This document shows, piece by piece, positions 1 through 10,123 of a DNA stretch of 64,000 nt. The notes under the pieces were generated by a model, which saw only the letters and a list, made by a program, of their open reading frames with translations, was not told the origin of the DNA and made no database searches. Origin of the DNA: an uncultured Pelagibacteraceae bacterium. GTDB taxonomy: Bacteria; Pseudomonadota; Alphaproteobacteria; Pelagibacterales; Pelagibacteraceae. Made by a program: the position numbers and the translations under genes. Each line of letters begins with the position of its first letter. Within the stretch, counting starts at the first letter, position 1. Location of the stretch: positions 5,001-69,000 of the forward strand of contig CACKOH010000005.1 of assembly GCA_902601785.1 (NCBI GenBank), in the 5' to 3' direction.

Positions 1-1169
<1,169 letters not shown>

Positions 1170-1180
1170 AAAAACGGCGC

Positions 1181-1235
1181 ACACTAGCTTCAATATAAAT
1201 TCTAAGAATAAAATTTATATTATGTTGAAGTGTGT
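1181..1235 (-). promoter_or_regulatory. Long hairpin in the 16S rRNA leader
   Basis: Two arms, 1181-1201 and 1212-1235, are close to complementary: the core CTTCAATATAAATT faces AATTTATATTATGTTGAAG, and ACAC faces GTGT outside it. The structure starts about 12 bases upstream of the mature 16S 5' end on the minus strand. It is probably a leader element of the primary rRNA transcript that helps folding or RNase processing. It could be one half of the 16S processing region, but the partner sequence 3' of 16S is outside the window. Confidence 0.6.
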
Positions 1236-1303
1236 ACGACAAATTTTTGGTAACCTTAACCGTCCACACTTCTCTTCTTAAATTTTTACGTTTTAAATAG
1301 CTA

Positions 1304-1324
1304 ATTGAGCAAAAAAGGCTCAAT
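1304..1324 (-). promoter_or_regulatory. Small hairpin with a boxA-like sequence in the rRNA leader
   Basis: ATTGAGC (1304-1310) and GCTCAAT (1318-1324) form a 7-bp stem. Read on the minus strand the segment contains TTTTTTGCTCAATTAG, which resembles the boxA antitermination signal of rRNA leaders (TGCTCTTTAACA type) and lies about 135 bases upstream of 16S. The boxA reading is a resemblance only; the stem itself is directly visible. Confidence 0.35.
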
Positions 1325-1376
1325 AATCCTCACTTATTTATTGTGTTAACAATATTTTTACTGAGAAAGTCCAGTG

Positions 1377-1404
1377 CTTATAGGCTAAAATAATAGGAAA
1401 TCAA
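1377..1404 (-). promoter_or_regulatory. Candidate rRNA promoter
   Basis: On the minus strand a TTGATT (-35, 1404-1399) and a TATAAG (-10, 1382-1377) are separated by 16 bases and would start the transcript about 200 bases upstream of mature 16S. This is the best sigma70-like pair I see in the 336-base gap between 16S and the M23 peptidase gene. The rest of that gap is A+T-rich with no reading frame. The start site has not been shown by anything in the sequence itself. Confidence 0.35.
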
Positions 1405-1506
1405 GCATTTAACACCAAAAAATGAGCTTAAAATATGGGATTTTCAAGGGTTTTTTTTGATTTTTAAGTTTCTGTAAACTAATAATTGTAACCTGTTCAT
1501 TTAGAA

Positions 1507-2799
1507 ATGCTTAAAAATATAAAAAATAAAATTAAAAAAAATATTGAGATTTTTGGACTACTTTTTTTAATATCTATTACAATTATCTCGACAAGTTATT
1601 TTAATTTAACAAAAAAAAATAATATCCAATCCTATAATGATTTTATTGATAATATTTATTTCAAAAAAACTTTAAACCACTTAGTTAATAACCTTGATCC
1701 TAAATACAAAAAAATTAAACATAAAATTAAGTCTGGAGAAACTTTTGATAAAATTTTAGAAAGCTATTCAATTGAAAAAAGTGAAATCATTAAGATAAAA
1801 AGCTATCTAGAAGACAAAGTTAATCTTAACAAATTAAATACAAAACAAATAATTCAATTTAATTTAGATAAAACAAGTAATAAAATTGATGAATTCATAT
1901 ATCAAACTTCTAATACTCAAAAAATATTATTAAAAAGAAATATTGAAAATGATAAATTTAACGATGAAATTTTATCAATTAAACTTGGTAAAAAAATAAT
2001 ATATAAGGAAAATTTAATTTTACAAAGTCTTTACAGAGCCGCAACTGACGAAAATATACCTGCTAATACAATAATTGAATTTGCAAGAATTTATGGATTT
2101 CAAGTAGATTTTCAAAGAGATATAAGAAAAAAAGATAAATTTCAAATTATGTATGAAATATTTTTAAACGAAAAAAATGAGATAGTTGAAACTGGAGAAA
2201 TTCTTTTTGCTAATTTAAAACTTAGTGGTCAAGATAATAGTCTGTATTACTTTGATAAAGATGGCAGTGAAGGTCATTATGACAAAAATGGAAAAAGTGT
2301 AAAAAAAGCATTAATGAAAACCCCAATAAATGGGGCTAGGCTTTCATCCCCATTTGGGATGAGAAAACATCCGATTGATGGATTTAATAAAATGCATAGA
2401 GGAACTGACTTTGCTGCACCAATGGGGACTCCTATAATGGCATCAGGTGATGGTGTAGTTAAAAAAGCTGGATGGTGTGGTGGTGGAGGGAATTGTGTTA
2501 AAATAAGACATAATTCAACTTATCAAACTATTTATGCTCATATGTCTAAATTTGCTCGTGGAATTAAAACTGGTGTAAGAGTAAAACAAGGTCAAACTAT
2601 AGGTTATGTAGGATCAACAGGTAAATCAACTGGCCCACATTTGCACTATGAAGTTATAGTTAATGGGAAAAAAGTTAATTCTCAAAAACTAAAGCTGCCT
2701 TCTGGAAAGATTTTAAAGGGTAAAGAGAGAAAAATTTTTGAGACTAAAAAAATTAAATTAGATGTTTTAAAATCTGAAAAAATTATAGGATTAAACTAA
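1507..2799 (+). CDS. M23 family metallopeptidase (LytM-type), membrane anchored
   Basis: 430 aa. Residues about 13-33 form one hydrophobic segment, so the enzyme is probably anchored in the inner membrane and faces the periplasm. A LysM/OapA-like stretch follows (around 70-105, 'IKSGETFDKIL'). The C-terminal M23 domain has the zinc-binding HxxxD ('HRGTDF', about 297-302) and HLHYE (about 379-383) motifs and the 'SSPFGMRKHP' entry. The family cleaves peptide cross-links of peptidoglycan or activates amidases. All expected zinc ligands are present, so it looks active. It is divergent from the 16S gene and is followed convergently by the DUF4167 gene. Confidence 0.9.
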   Translation: MLKNIKNKIKKNIEIFGLLFLISITIISTSYFNLTKKNNIQSYNDFIDNIYFKKTLNHLVNNLDPKYKKIKHKIKSGETFDKILESYSIEKSEIIKIKSYLEDKVNLNKLNTKQIIQFNLDKTSNKIDEFIYQTSNTQKILLKRNIENDKFNDEILSIKLGKKIIYKENLILQSLYRAATDENIPANTIIEFARIYGFQVDFQRDIRKKDKFQIMYEIFLNEKNEIVETGEILFANLKLSGQDNSLYYFDKDGSEGHYDKNGKSVKKALMKTPINGARLSSPFGMRKHPIDGFNKMHRGTDFAAPMGTPIMASGDGVVKKAGWCGGGGNCVKIRHNSTYQTIYAHMSKFARGIKTGVRVKQGQTIGYVGSTGKSTGPHLHYEVIVNGKKVNSQKLKLPSGKILKGKERKIFETKKIKLDVLKSEKIIGLN

Positions 2800-2803
2800 A
2801 GAT

Positions 2804-3250
2804 TTAAACTTGAGACTTTGAAACTTTTTTTTCCTCATTCTCTTTATTAGAAACATCAACTAAATTACTTTTTGAAATTTCCTCTTTTTGTATCTTAGTT
2901 TCTCCTGAAAGATTAACATTTTCGTCACTTTTGTTCTCATAAAATCTCTCTCTTCTTATGCTCTCTCTTTCATTTAAAACCCTGGTGAAATGATCGGCGT
3001 GTTGAAGGTAATTTTCAGATAAAATCTTGTCACCATTTGAAGAGGCTTCTCTTGCTAAATCATTATATTTATCAATCAATTTTGGTGCATTGTGGTTGTT
3101 TCTACCAGGAGCTTTTCTTTTAAAATTATCATTATTTGAGAAACTAGATCCAAACTTTGGTCTATCTCCATTTGATTTAAAGTTTCTGTCATTTCTTCTA
3201 AAATTACTTCTTCTATTGTTGTTATTGTTGTTGTTTCTAAATGTTACCAT
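2804..3250 (-). CDS. DUF4167 domain protein, Asn/Arg-rich
   Basis: 148 aa. It opens with a run of seven Asn encoded by AAC/AAT, then Arg/Asn/Phe-rich sequence, then the conserved block around residues 50-95 ('KLIDKYNDLAREASSNGDKI', 'NYLQHADHFTRVLNE') typical of DUF4167. The tail is charged and low in complexity. In alphaproteobacteria this gene normally follows prfA and prmC, as it does here. The basic N-terminus suggests nucleic acid binding, but the molecular role is unknown. Predicted soluble and largely disordered apart from the central block. Confidence 0.85.
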   Translation of the reverse strand: MVTFRNNNNNNNRRSNFRRNDRNFKSNGDRPKFGSSFSNNDNFKRKAPGRNNHNAPKLIDKYNDLAREASSNGDKILSENYLQHADHFTRVLNERESIRRERFYENKSDENVNLSGETKIQKEEISKSNLVDVSNKENEEKKVSKSQV

Positions 3251-3263
3251 GATTTTTAAAAAA

Positions 3264-4106
3264 CTATATTTTTGTACAGACTATGCATCGATCGTTATTT
3301 GCGAGATCCTTGTAAGCACTATTAATATAAAATCCTTCTTTTTTTAATAAACTAATTACTATATTTTTTTGATCAAAACCGATCTCTAAAACAAATTTGC
3401 CATTCTTTTTAATCAGTTCAGATGATTTTTTAATTACTTTTCTGATTGCTGACAAACCATCTAGTCCACCGTCTAAAGCTAGTTTTGGCTCAAACTTAGC
3501 AACATCTTTTTCCAAATATTTTAAAATTTTTTTTTTAATATATGGTGGATTAGATACAATTAAATCATATTTGCCTAAAGTGAATTTGTCAACATTTGAT
3601 TTGTATAATTTAAGTTTGGAGCCTACTTTAAGCTTAATAGCGTTTAATTTACTTATATTTAAACAACTTTTGCTTATATCAATTCCTGTTCCATAAAAAG
3701 TTTTTCTCTCTTTTAAAATAGATAAAAGTATACAGCCAGTTCCAATTCCTATCTCTAATATGCTTATATTTTTTTTATGACATGTTAATTCTAGAACTTT
3801 CTCGATAATCAATTCTGTATCAGGTCGAGGTATCAAAGTATCATTTGACACTAAAAATTCTGAGTTCCAAAAGAATTTTTTATTAGTTAAATAAGCAATT
3901 GGTTTTCCAAGTGATCTTTTTTTTATTAATTTTTGAAAAATATTTAAATCATCTATATCAATAGGTCTTTTAGAATTCAGCAAAACATATTTTCTATCTT
4001 TGTCGATTGCCTTAGCCATTAATATCTCTGAATCTAAAAATGGATTACTAATAGAGTTGTCTTTTAAAACTTTTGCACCATTGATGATTGCCGAATTAAT
4101 ATTCAT
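3264..4106 (-). CDS. prmC: Peptide chain release factor N5-glutamine methyltransferase
   Basis: 280 aa. It methylates the Gln of the GGQ motif in release factors RF1 and RF2 using S-adenosylmethionine. An N-terminal helical domain (1-85) is followed by a Rossmann methyltransferase domain with motif I 'LEIGIGTGCI' (about 118-127) and the hallmark NPPY tetrapeptide (about 185-188) that holds the substrate Gln. Its start codon shares one base with the stop of prfA, its substrate, so the two are probably translationally coupled. Length is normal for the family. Confidence 0.95.
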   Translation of the reverse strand: MNINSAIINGAKVLKDNSISNPFLDSEILMAKAIDKDRKYVLLNSKRPIDIDDLNIFQKLIKKRSLGKPIAYLTNKKFFWNSEFLVSNDTLIPRPDTELIIEKVLELTCHKKNISILEIGIGTGCILLSILKERKTFYGTGIDISKSCLNISKLNAIKLKVGSKLKLYKSNVDKFTLGKYDLIVSNPPYIKKKILKYLEKDVAKFEPKLALDGGLDGLSAIRKVIKKSSELIKKNGKFVLEIGFDQKNIVISLLKKEGFYINSAYKDLANNDRCIVCTKI

Positions 4107-5179
4107 TATTTTAAATTACTTAGGCTCTCTTCTTGAGCTTGTAAGGTTAATGACTCGATCATTTCATCAAAGGCTTCTCCTTCTAGAAATTCTTCTAATC
4201 TGTGTAATGTTAAGTTAATTCTATGATCTGTAACTCTTCCTTGGGGAAAATTATAAGTTCTGATACGTTCAGATCGGTCTCCAGTGCCAATTTTAGTTTT
4301 ACGATCTTTTGATCTTTCTTGATCGATTCTTGATCTCTCTAATTCATATAAACGAGCTCTCAGTATTTTCATTCCCTTTGCTTTATTTTTATGTTGTGAT
4401 TTTTCATCCTGCTGAGAAACAGATAATCCGGTAGGAATATGTGTAATTCTTACAGCACTATCCGTTGTATTAACAGATTGACCGCCTGGTCCCCCAGCTC
4501 TAAAAACATCTATTCTTAAATCTGAGTCGTTTATCTTTAAATCAACTTCTTCTGCTTCAGGCAATACAGCAACTGTTGCTGCTGATGTATGAACTCTTCC
4601 TTGAGTTTCAGTATCAGGAACTCTTTGTACTCGATGTACACCGCTTTCATATTTAAGTGTTGAATAAATATTATTACCTTTAATTGAGGCTATAACTTCT
4701 TTTAAACCACCTGCATCGCTTCTGGAAATTGAAATAAGTTCTAATGACCATTTTTTTTTATGGCTCACTTTTTCATACATTTTAAAAAGATCAGATGCAA
4801 ATAAACTTGCTTCTAATCCACCCGTACCTGCTCTTATTTCAATAATAGCATTTTTTTTATCTGCTTCATCTTTTGGTAGCAAAAATAATTTTAATTTTTT
4901 TTCATTTGTCTCATGTTGTATTTGTAGATCACTTAATTCAGTTGCAGCCATATTTCTTAATTCCTCATCCAATGAACTATCATTTAATATTTTTTCTAAT
5001 TCTTTCTTGTCATTATCAAATGAAATATATTTTTTTGCATTTTCAATAATTTCATTTACATCTGAATATTCTTTTGATTTATCCGCAAATAACTTTTTAT
5101 CTATAGTTCCAGAGGATAAATCCTTTTCTAATGTAGAATGCCTTGATATAAGTTCTTCTATTGTTTTATTGGGTATCAT
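4106..5179 (-). CDS. prfA: Peptide chain release factor 1
   Basis: 357 aa, the standard RF1 length. It recognises UAA and UAG stop codons and triggers peptidyl-tRNA hydrolysis. The GGQ motif lies at about 232-234 in '[13 protein letters not shown]'. The codon-recognition tripeptide is PDT, in '[11 protein letters not shown]', which fits the P-x-T rule of RF1 rather than the SPF of RF2. It overlaps ispG upstream by four bases (ATGA type) and touches prmC downstream. Ptss-type phosphotransferase genes that often sit near here in other alphaproteobacteria are absent. Confidence 0.97.
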   Translation of the reverse strand: MIPNKTIEELISRHSTLEKDLSSGTIDKKLFADKSKEYSDVNEIIENAKKYISFDNDKKELEKILNDSSLDEELRNMAATELSDLQIQHETNEKKLKLFLLPKDEADKKNAIIEIRAGTGGLEASLFASDLFKMYEKVSHKKKWSLELISISRSDAGGLKEVIASIKGNNIYSTLKYESGVHRVQRVPDTETQGRVHTSAATVAVLPEAEEVDLKINDSDLRIDVFRAGGPGGQSVNTTDSAVRITHIPTGLSVSQQDEKSQHKNKAKGMKILRARLYELERSRIDQERSKDRKTKIGTGDRSERIRTYNFPQGRVTDHRINLTLHRLEEFLEGEAFDEMIESLTLQAQEESLSNLK

Positions 5180-6276
5180 TTTTGGTTTTCTAGATCGGAT
5201 ACTTTTTTTTCAACTTCTGTAACAACTTTTTCTATTATATCTTTGGTCAAAACCTTTTCATTTTGAACCCCTGACAAATAAAGCATATTATTTCCTTTTC
5301 CTCCTCCAGTAATTCCCACGTCAGTCATAGCTGCTTCTCCTGGCCCATTTACAACACATCCAATTATTGAGAGAGTTATTGGTGTTTTTATATGAGATAA
5401 TTTGTTCTCTAATATTTTGACAGTATCAATTACTTTAAAAGCTTGTCTTGCACAAGAAGGGCAAGATATAATTTTAACACCTCTATTTCTCAAATTTAAT
5501 GATTTTAGAATTTCATTTCCAATTGTAACTTCTTTTGTAGGATTATCTGATAGGGAAATCCTTATTGTGTCTCCAATTCCATCCATCAAAAGACTCCCAA
5601 GTCCTATAGAGGACTTTATACTTCCAGATACAAAACTCCCAGCCTCAGTAATTCCCAAATGGAGAGGATAATCACATACTTTAGATAATTGTCTGTAAGC
5701 ACCAATTGATAAAAAAACGTCAGAGGACTTAACACTTATCTTAAAATTAAAAAAATCTTTATCTTCTAATATTTTTATATTTCTTAAAGCACTTTCAACA
5801 AGAGCCTCCGGACAAGGTTCTTTAAACTTATCTAATATATCTTTTTCTAATGATCCAGCATTTACTCCAATTCTGACTGAACAACCATTATTCTTAGCAG
5901 CACTAAGAACATCATGAATTTTTGACTCCTCGCCAATATTTCCAGGATTTATTCTTAAACATTTAGCTCCATTCTCAGCTGCTTCGATCGCTCTTTTATA
6001 ATGAAAATGAATATCTGCTACTACTGGGATCGATACATGTTTAACTATTTCTTTAAGTGCTTTAGTTGACTCTACGTCTGGGCATGAAACTCTAACTATA
6101 TCAGCCCCTTCCTCGGCAATATCATTAATTTGATTTATTGTTGCTTTAACATCAGTTGTTAAAGTGTTGGTCATGGATTGAACTGAAATTGGATTATCTC
6201 CACCTATTTTAACATCACCAACATTTATTACTTTTGTTTTTCTTCTGTTGATATCTCTAAATGGCCTAACACTCAT
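5176..6276 (-). CDS. ispG: 4-hydroxy-3-methylbut-2-enyl diphosphate synthase
   Basis: 366 aa. It performs the penultimate step of the MEP isoprenoid pathway, reducing methylerythritol cyclodiphosphate with an iron-sulfur cluster. The N-terminal TIM-barrel is recognised by '[18 protein letters not shown]', and the cluster-binding cysteines lie in 'SCPSCAR' (about 270) and '[10 protein letters not shown]' (about 308). It is the short bacterial form with no insert domain. It overlaps prfA by four bases, so it is co-transcribed with the release factor genes. The start fits the family N-terminus. Confidence 0.96.
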   Translation of the reverse strand: MSVRPFRDINRRKTKVINVGDVKIGGDNPISVQSMTNTLTTDVKATINQINDIAEEGADIVRVSCPDVESTKALKEIVKHVSIPVVADIHFHYKRAIEAAENGAKCLRINPGNIGEESKIHDVLSAAKNNGCSVRIGVNAGSLEKDILDKFKEPCPEALVESALRNIKILEDKDFFNFKISVKSSDVFLSIGAYRQLSKVCDYPLHLGITEAGSFVSGSIKSSIGLGSLLMDGIGDTIRISLSDNPTKEVTIGNEILKSLNLRNRGVKIISCPSCARQAFKVIDTVKILENKLSHIKTPITLSIIGCVVNGPGEAAMTDVGITGGGKGNNMLYLSGVQNEKVLTKDIIEKVVTEVEKKVSDLENQK

Positions 6277-6280
6277 TTAA

Positions 6281-7492
6281 TTAATCTAATTTAAATTCTT
6301 TATGTAAAGATGCAATTGCTTTTTTAACATGCTTTGCTGATACTAAAACTGAAATTTTAATTTCAGATGTTGAAATAACTAAAATATTTATTTTTTTTGA
6401 AGCCAAAGCTTGGAACATTCTATAAGTTATTCCTGGTGTTGTAATCATTCCAACACCAATTATTGATACTTTAGATACATTTCTGTCAAAAGATAATTTT
6501 TTATATGAAATACTTTTGTTTTCTTTTATCAGCTTTTCAGTTTTTTTAAGATCCTCAGATTTAATTGTAAAAGTCAGATCGGTATTTTTTCCATTTTGTG
6601 ATATATTTTGAATAACCATATCAACGTTAATCAAATTTTTAGATAACGGTTTAAAAATTGATGCAGCAACGCCTGGTCTATCCTTAACACCTACTATTGT
6701 AATTTTAGAGTCATTTTTGGTTGAGGAAATTCCAGTAATTATTTGGTCACTAAACGATTTTTTAGAATTTGTGATTAAAGTTCCTGACTTAAATGCAAAA
6801 GAGGATTTGACTTTAATATCTATCTTGTTTAGCTTTGCATCCTGAATAGAAGTTGGTTGCATAACTTTTGAGCCTAATGATGCCATTTCAAGCATCTCAT
6901 CATAAAAAATTTTTTTTATTTTTTTTGCTTTTTTATGTAGACGTGGATCGGTTGTATAAACACCTTCTACGTCAGTATAGATTATACATTCATCAGCTTT
7001 AATATATTTAGCTAACATTATTGCTGTAGCATCAGATCCACTTCTACCAATGGTCGTTATTCTAAAATTTTTATTAATTCCTTGAAAACCAGTAACAATT
7101 GGAATGCCCCCACTTTTAATATATTTATTCAATTCCTTAATATTTATTTTATTTATTCGAGCACCTGAATAATTACCCTCTGTAACAATAGGTAACTGCC
7201 AAGACAACCAAGACCTGGATTTTAATCCTATATGTTTCAATCTGCCTGCTATAAGTGAACATGAAACTTGTTCACCAGTAGATACCAGTGCGTCATATTC
7301 TGCCAAATCAAAATTATTACTAATTGACTTTGATTTATTAACTAGATCATTAGTAACACCACTCATAGCAGAAGAAATTACAACCACCTTATAATTTTTC
7401 TTTTTATAAGAAGCTATAATTTTACATACTTTTTTAATTCTATCGATACTACCAACAGAAGTTCCACCAAATTTAAGTACTACAGTTTTCAT
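6281..7492 (-). CDS. lysC: Aspartate kinase
   Basis: 403 aa. It phosphorylates L-aspartate, the first step towards lysine/diaminopimelate, threonine and methionine. The N-terminal 'LKFGGTSVGS' nucleotide-binding motif, 'VSTGEQVSCSLIAG' and 'GRSGSDATAIMLA' are in place, and two ACT domains (about 265-400) provide likely allosteric control by end products. Single-function enzyme of standard length. Four bases separate it from ispG. The divergent neighbour is ubiG, an arrangement seen in other alphaproteobacteria. Confidence 0.95.
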   Translation of the reverse strand: MKTVVLKFGGTSVGSIDRIKKVCKIIASYKKKNYKVVVISSAMSGVTNDLVNKSKSISNNFDLAEYDALVSTGEQVSCSLIAGRLKHIGLKSRSWLSWQLPIVTEGNYSGARINKINIKELNKYIKSGGIPIVTGFQGINKNFRITTIGRSGSDATAIMLAKYIKADECIIYTDVEGVYTTDPRLHKKAKKIKKIFYDEMLEMASLGSKVMQPTSIQDAKLNKIDIKVKSSFAFKSGTLITNSKKSFSDQIITGISSTKNDSKITIVGVKDRPGVAASIFKPLSKNLINVDMVIQNISQNGKNTDLTFTIKSEDLKKTEKLIKENKSISYKKLSFDRNVSKVSIIGVGMITTPGITYRMFQALASKKINILVISTSEIKISVLVSAKHVKKAIASLHKEFKLD

Positions 7493-7568
7493 GATCAGCT
7501 GAATAATAATTATTTAATTAATATTTGATAAAATACATCTTAATTGCTATGTCAACAAATTATCTTAT

Positions 7569-8291
7569 ATGAGTAGCGTAAATAAAAAAGAAATAGAAAA
7601 ATTTTCAAATATGGCGGATGAATGGTGGGATCCGCACGGAAAATTTAAACCTTTGCACAAATTCAATCCAATACGAATTAAATACATTAGAGAAAATATA
7701 ATCGACCAATTTAAAACAAGAAATAAAGTTAAGCCTTTATCTGGGATTAATATTTTAGATATTGGTTGTGGTGGGGGATTGCTTTCTGAACCAATGTATA
7801 GATTGGGTGCTAATATTACAGGAATCGATGCATCAATTAAAAATATTAAAATTGCGAAACTTCATGCAAAAAAAAATGGGCTTAAAATAAATTATATGTG
7901 CTCATCACCTGAAAAATTAAAAATTACAAAAAAATTTGATGTAATACTCAATATGGAAATAGTTGAGCATGTAGAAGATATTTCTTTCTTTTTAAAATCA
8001 TGCTCTAAACTTCTAAAGAAAAACGGATTAATGTTTATTGCAACAATTAATAAAACTTTAAAATCATATGTGTTTGCTATTGTAGGAGCAGAGTATGTTT
8101 TAAGATGGTTACCGATAGGAACTCATGAGTGGGAAAAATTTGTTAAACCCGAAGAACTAAAAAATATTTTGAACAAAAATAATTTATCTTTAAAAAAGTT
8201 TGATGGAATGCATTTTAATATAATTAAGGACGAGTGGAGTATTACAAAAGACTTATCCGTAAACTATATTGGGAAATTTTTAAAAAATTAA
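7569..8291 (+). CDS. ubiG: Ubiquinone biosynthesis O-methyltransferase
   Basis: 240 aa. An S-adenosylmethionine-dependent enzyme that carries out both O-methylations in ubiquinone synthesis. The N-terminus 'FSNMADEWWDPHGKFKPLH' is characteristic of UbiG. The SAM site is 'LDIGCGGGLLSEPM' (about 63-76), and 'MEIVEHVEDI' is motif post II. It is divergent from lysC with a 76-base spacer that must hold both promoters. Its 3' end overlaps the convergent DUF1178 gene by four bases. Confidence 0.94.
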   Translation: MSSVNKKEIEKFSNMADEWWDPHGKFKPLHKFNPIRIKYIRENIIDQFKTRNKVKPLSGINILDIGCGGGLLSEPMYRLGANITGIDASIKNIKIAKLHAKKNGLKINYMCSSPEKLKITKKFDVILNMEIVEHVEDISFFLKSCSKLLKKNGLMFIATINKTLKSYVFAIVGAEYVLRWLPIGTHEWEKFVKPEELKNILNKNNLSLKKFDGMHFNIIKDEWSITKDLSVNYIGKFLKN

Positions 8292-8716
8292 TTTTCTTTA
8301 TCATCTATCCAAGGAAACATCTGAGCCTCTATTCCTTCATCTTTTAGCTCTTTAAGATCTTGTGTTGAGGCACTTCCATATATGCCTTTTGATTTTTTTT
8401 TATTATTATAATGGATTGATCTTGCTTCATAAGCAAAATTGTCTCCTACGTATTGAAAATTGTCCTTAATAAACTTTTGATAATTTTTGATAGTTTTTTT
8501 TATTTTTTGGTATTTTGCAGTATTTAATTTTGTTTCAGATTTATTTTTGCTGTTTATTAATTGTGGAGCCATCAAAGTTTTTTCTATTTTTAATGAGTTG
8601 CAACTATGACAAGTCAAAAATTTTCTTTTTTTTAACTTTTCATATTCATTAGATGATGCAAACCAGCTGTCAAATTTAGTATTACAATCTTTACAAATTA
8701 ACTTGTATTTAATCAT
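8288..8716 (-). CDS. DUF1178 family protein with CxxC pairs
   Basis: 142 aa. The N-terminus reads 'MIKYKLICKDCNTKFDSWF' with CxxC (about 8-11) and a second CHSC pair (about 36-39), a probable zinc ribbon. The C-terminus 'DEGIEAQMFPWIDDK' is also conserved in the family. DUF1178 proteins are widespread in alphaproteobacteria with no established biochemical role. It is convergent with ubiG and is read in the same direction as argJ, with a 40-base gap. Confidence 0.88.
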   Translation of the reverse strand: MIKYKLICKDCNTKFDSWFASSNEYEKLKKRKFLTCHSCNSLKIEKTLMAPQLINSKNKSETKLNTAKYQKIKKTIKNYQKFIKDNFQYVGDNFAYEARSIHYNNKKKSKGIYGSASTQDLKELKDEGIEAQMFPWIDDKEN

Positions 8717-8756
8717 ATTTTATAAATAGACTTTAAATAAAAATTTTCAATATTAT

Positions 8757-10058
8757 TTAGCTTCTGTAGTCTGCATTAATATTTATATATTTCTTGGTTA
8801 AATCCATCGTGTATGAAGTAAAATTTTTTTTTCCTGTGTAAACTTCAACACTTATATCAATATTTTCATTTTTCATATATTTAGATGCTATCTCTTCACT
8901 GTAACTTTGATAAAGTTTTCCATCTTGAACTATTTTTATATTTCCTAATTTTATACTTAATTTTTTTAAATTAATTTTTGGTCCAGCTTTACCTATTGCC
9001 ATTATAATTCTTCCCCAATTTGGATCCTCACCTGCAATTGCAGTTTTTACTAAAGGTGAGTTTGCTATCGAAAAAGCTATTTTTTTTGCCTCTATTTCAT
9101 TTTTACATTTAGATACATTTATAGAAATAAATTTTGATGCTCCCTCACCATCAGCAACAACTCTTTTAGCTAAATTTAATAGAACATTATTTAAGGCTTT
9201 ATCAAAGTTTTTTATTTTATTTTCATTTATACTTTTTATTTTTGAGTTGTTAATTTTATTAGTTGCAAAAATAGTTACCATGTCGTTTGTACTAGTATCC
9301 CCATCACAAGAAATGGCATTAAAAGTGTTAAAGATATTTTTTTTTAATAATTTATTTAAAATATCATTAGATAAGCTCGCATCTGTAAAAATGTAAGCTA
9401 AAGTTGTTGCCATATTAGGATGTATCATCCCTGAGCCTTTAGCGATCCCATAAATTTTAACTTTCTCACTTCCTATATTGCACTCTTCCATAGCAATTTT
9501 TGGCTTAGTGTCAGTAGTCATTATTCCAAGAGCAGCTTTCATCCAAATAAATTTATTTTGTGTGTAACGAATTTTATTAATTAAATTAGGTATTTGATAA
9601 GATATTTTTTCAAATGGAAACGCTTCTCCTATTGTTCCTGTGCAGCCAAATAGAATTTCTTTTGGATTTATTTTTTTAGGTGTTTCCTCGTCTTGTTTTT
9701 GTTTCTCTGTCAAATTTTTAGAGACTATATCTGCTAATTTTTTTAAACTTTCATATCCCTCTTTACCAGTAAATGCGTTTGCATTTCTAGTATTAACAAT
9801 TAAAGAAAATACTTTTTTTGCTTTTTGATTTAAGTTCCATTTTATATTTTCAGAAACAATTTTAGACTGAGTATATAACGAGGCGTGATTTGCACCATCC
9901 CTAAAATAAAACATTGATAAATCGTCTCTGTCATTTTTATATAAATTTGCGCTTAGTACTGAAATTGATAGACCATCAATATGATCTAAGTCTTGAAAAT
10001 CAATCATTTTGGTATTTTTTGATTGTGAAGACAAAAAATTTGTTAAATTAATTCCCAT
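8757..10058 (-). CDS. argJ: Glutamate N-acetyltransferase / ornithine acetyltransferase
   Basis: 433 aa. It transfers the acetyl group from N-acetylornithine to glutamate in the cyclic arginine pathway and may also use acetyl-CoA. The autocleavage site with the nucleophilic Thr is in 'IHPNMATTLAYIFTD' (near 210-224); cleavage gives alpha and beta chains. 'GEDPNWGRIIMAIGKAG' near the C-terminus is a family hallmark. Other arginine genes in the window are argF, argD and argB, all at separate sites. It is divergent from secA with a 65-base spacer. Confidence 0.96.
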   Translation of the reverse strand: MGINLTNFLSSQSKNTKMIDFQDLDHIDGLSISVLSANLYKNDRDDLSMFYFRDGANHASLYTQSKIVSENIKWNLNQKAKKVFSLIVNTRNANAFTGKEGYESLKKLADIVSKNLTEKQKQDEETPKKINPKEILFGCTGTIGEAFPFEKISYQIPNLINKIRYTQNKFIWMKAALGIMTTDTKPKIAMEECNIGSEKVKIYGIAKGSGMIHPNMATTLAYIFTDASLSNDILNKLLKKNIFNTFNAISCDGDTSTNDMVTIFATNKINNSKIKSINENKIKNFDKALNNVLLNLAKRVVADGEGASKFISINVSKCKNEIEAKKIAFSIANSPLVKTAIAGEDPNWGRIIMAIGKAGPKINLKKLSIKLGNIKIVQDGKLYQSYSEEIASKYMKNENIDISVEVYTGKKNFTSYTMDLTKKYININADYRS

Positions 10059-10123
10059 ATTGTTTAAATTATTTATTTAATACATATATTAAACATAATA
10101 TTTAAAGAATAAATCAAATAGTC

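Noticed and set aside
3027-3347. 106-codon plus-strand frame opposite DUF4167 and prmC
   Set aside because: It is the antisense of the Asn/Arg-rich and Lys-rich sequences, giving meaningless Leu/Phe runs.
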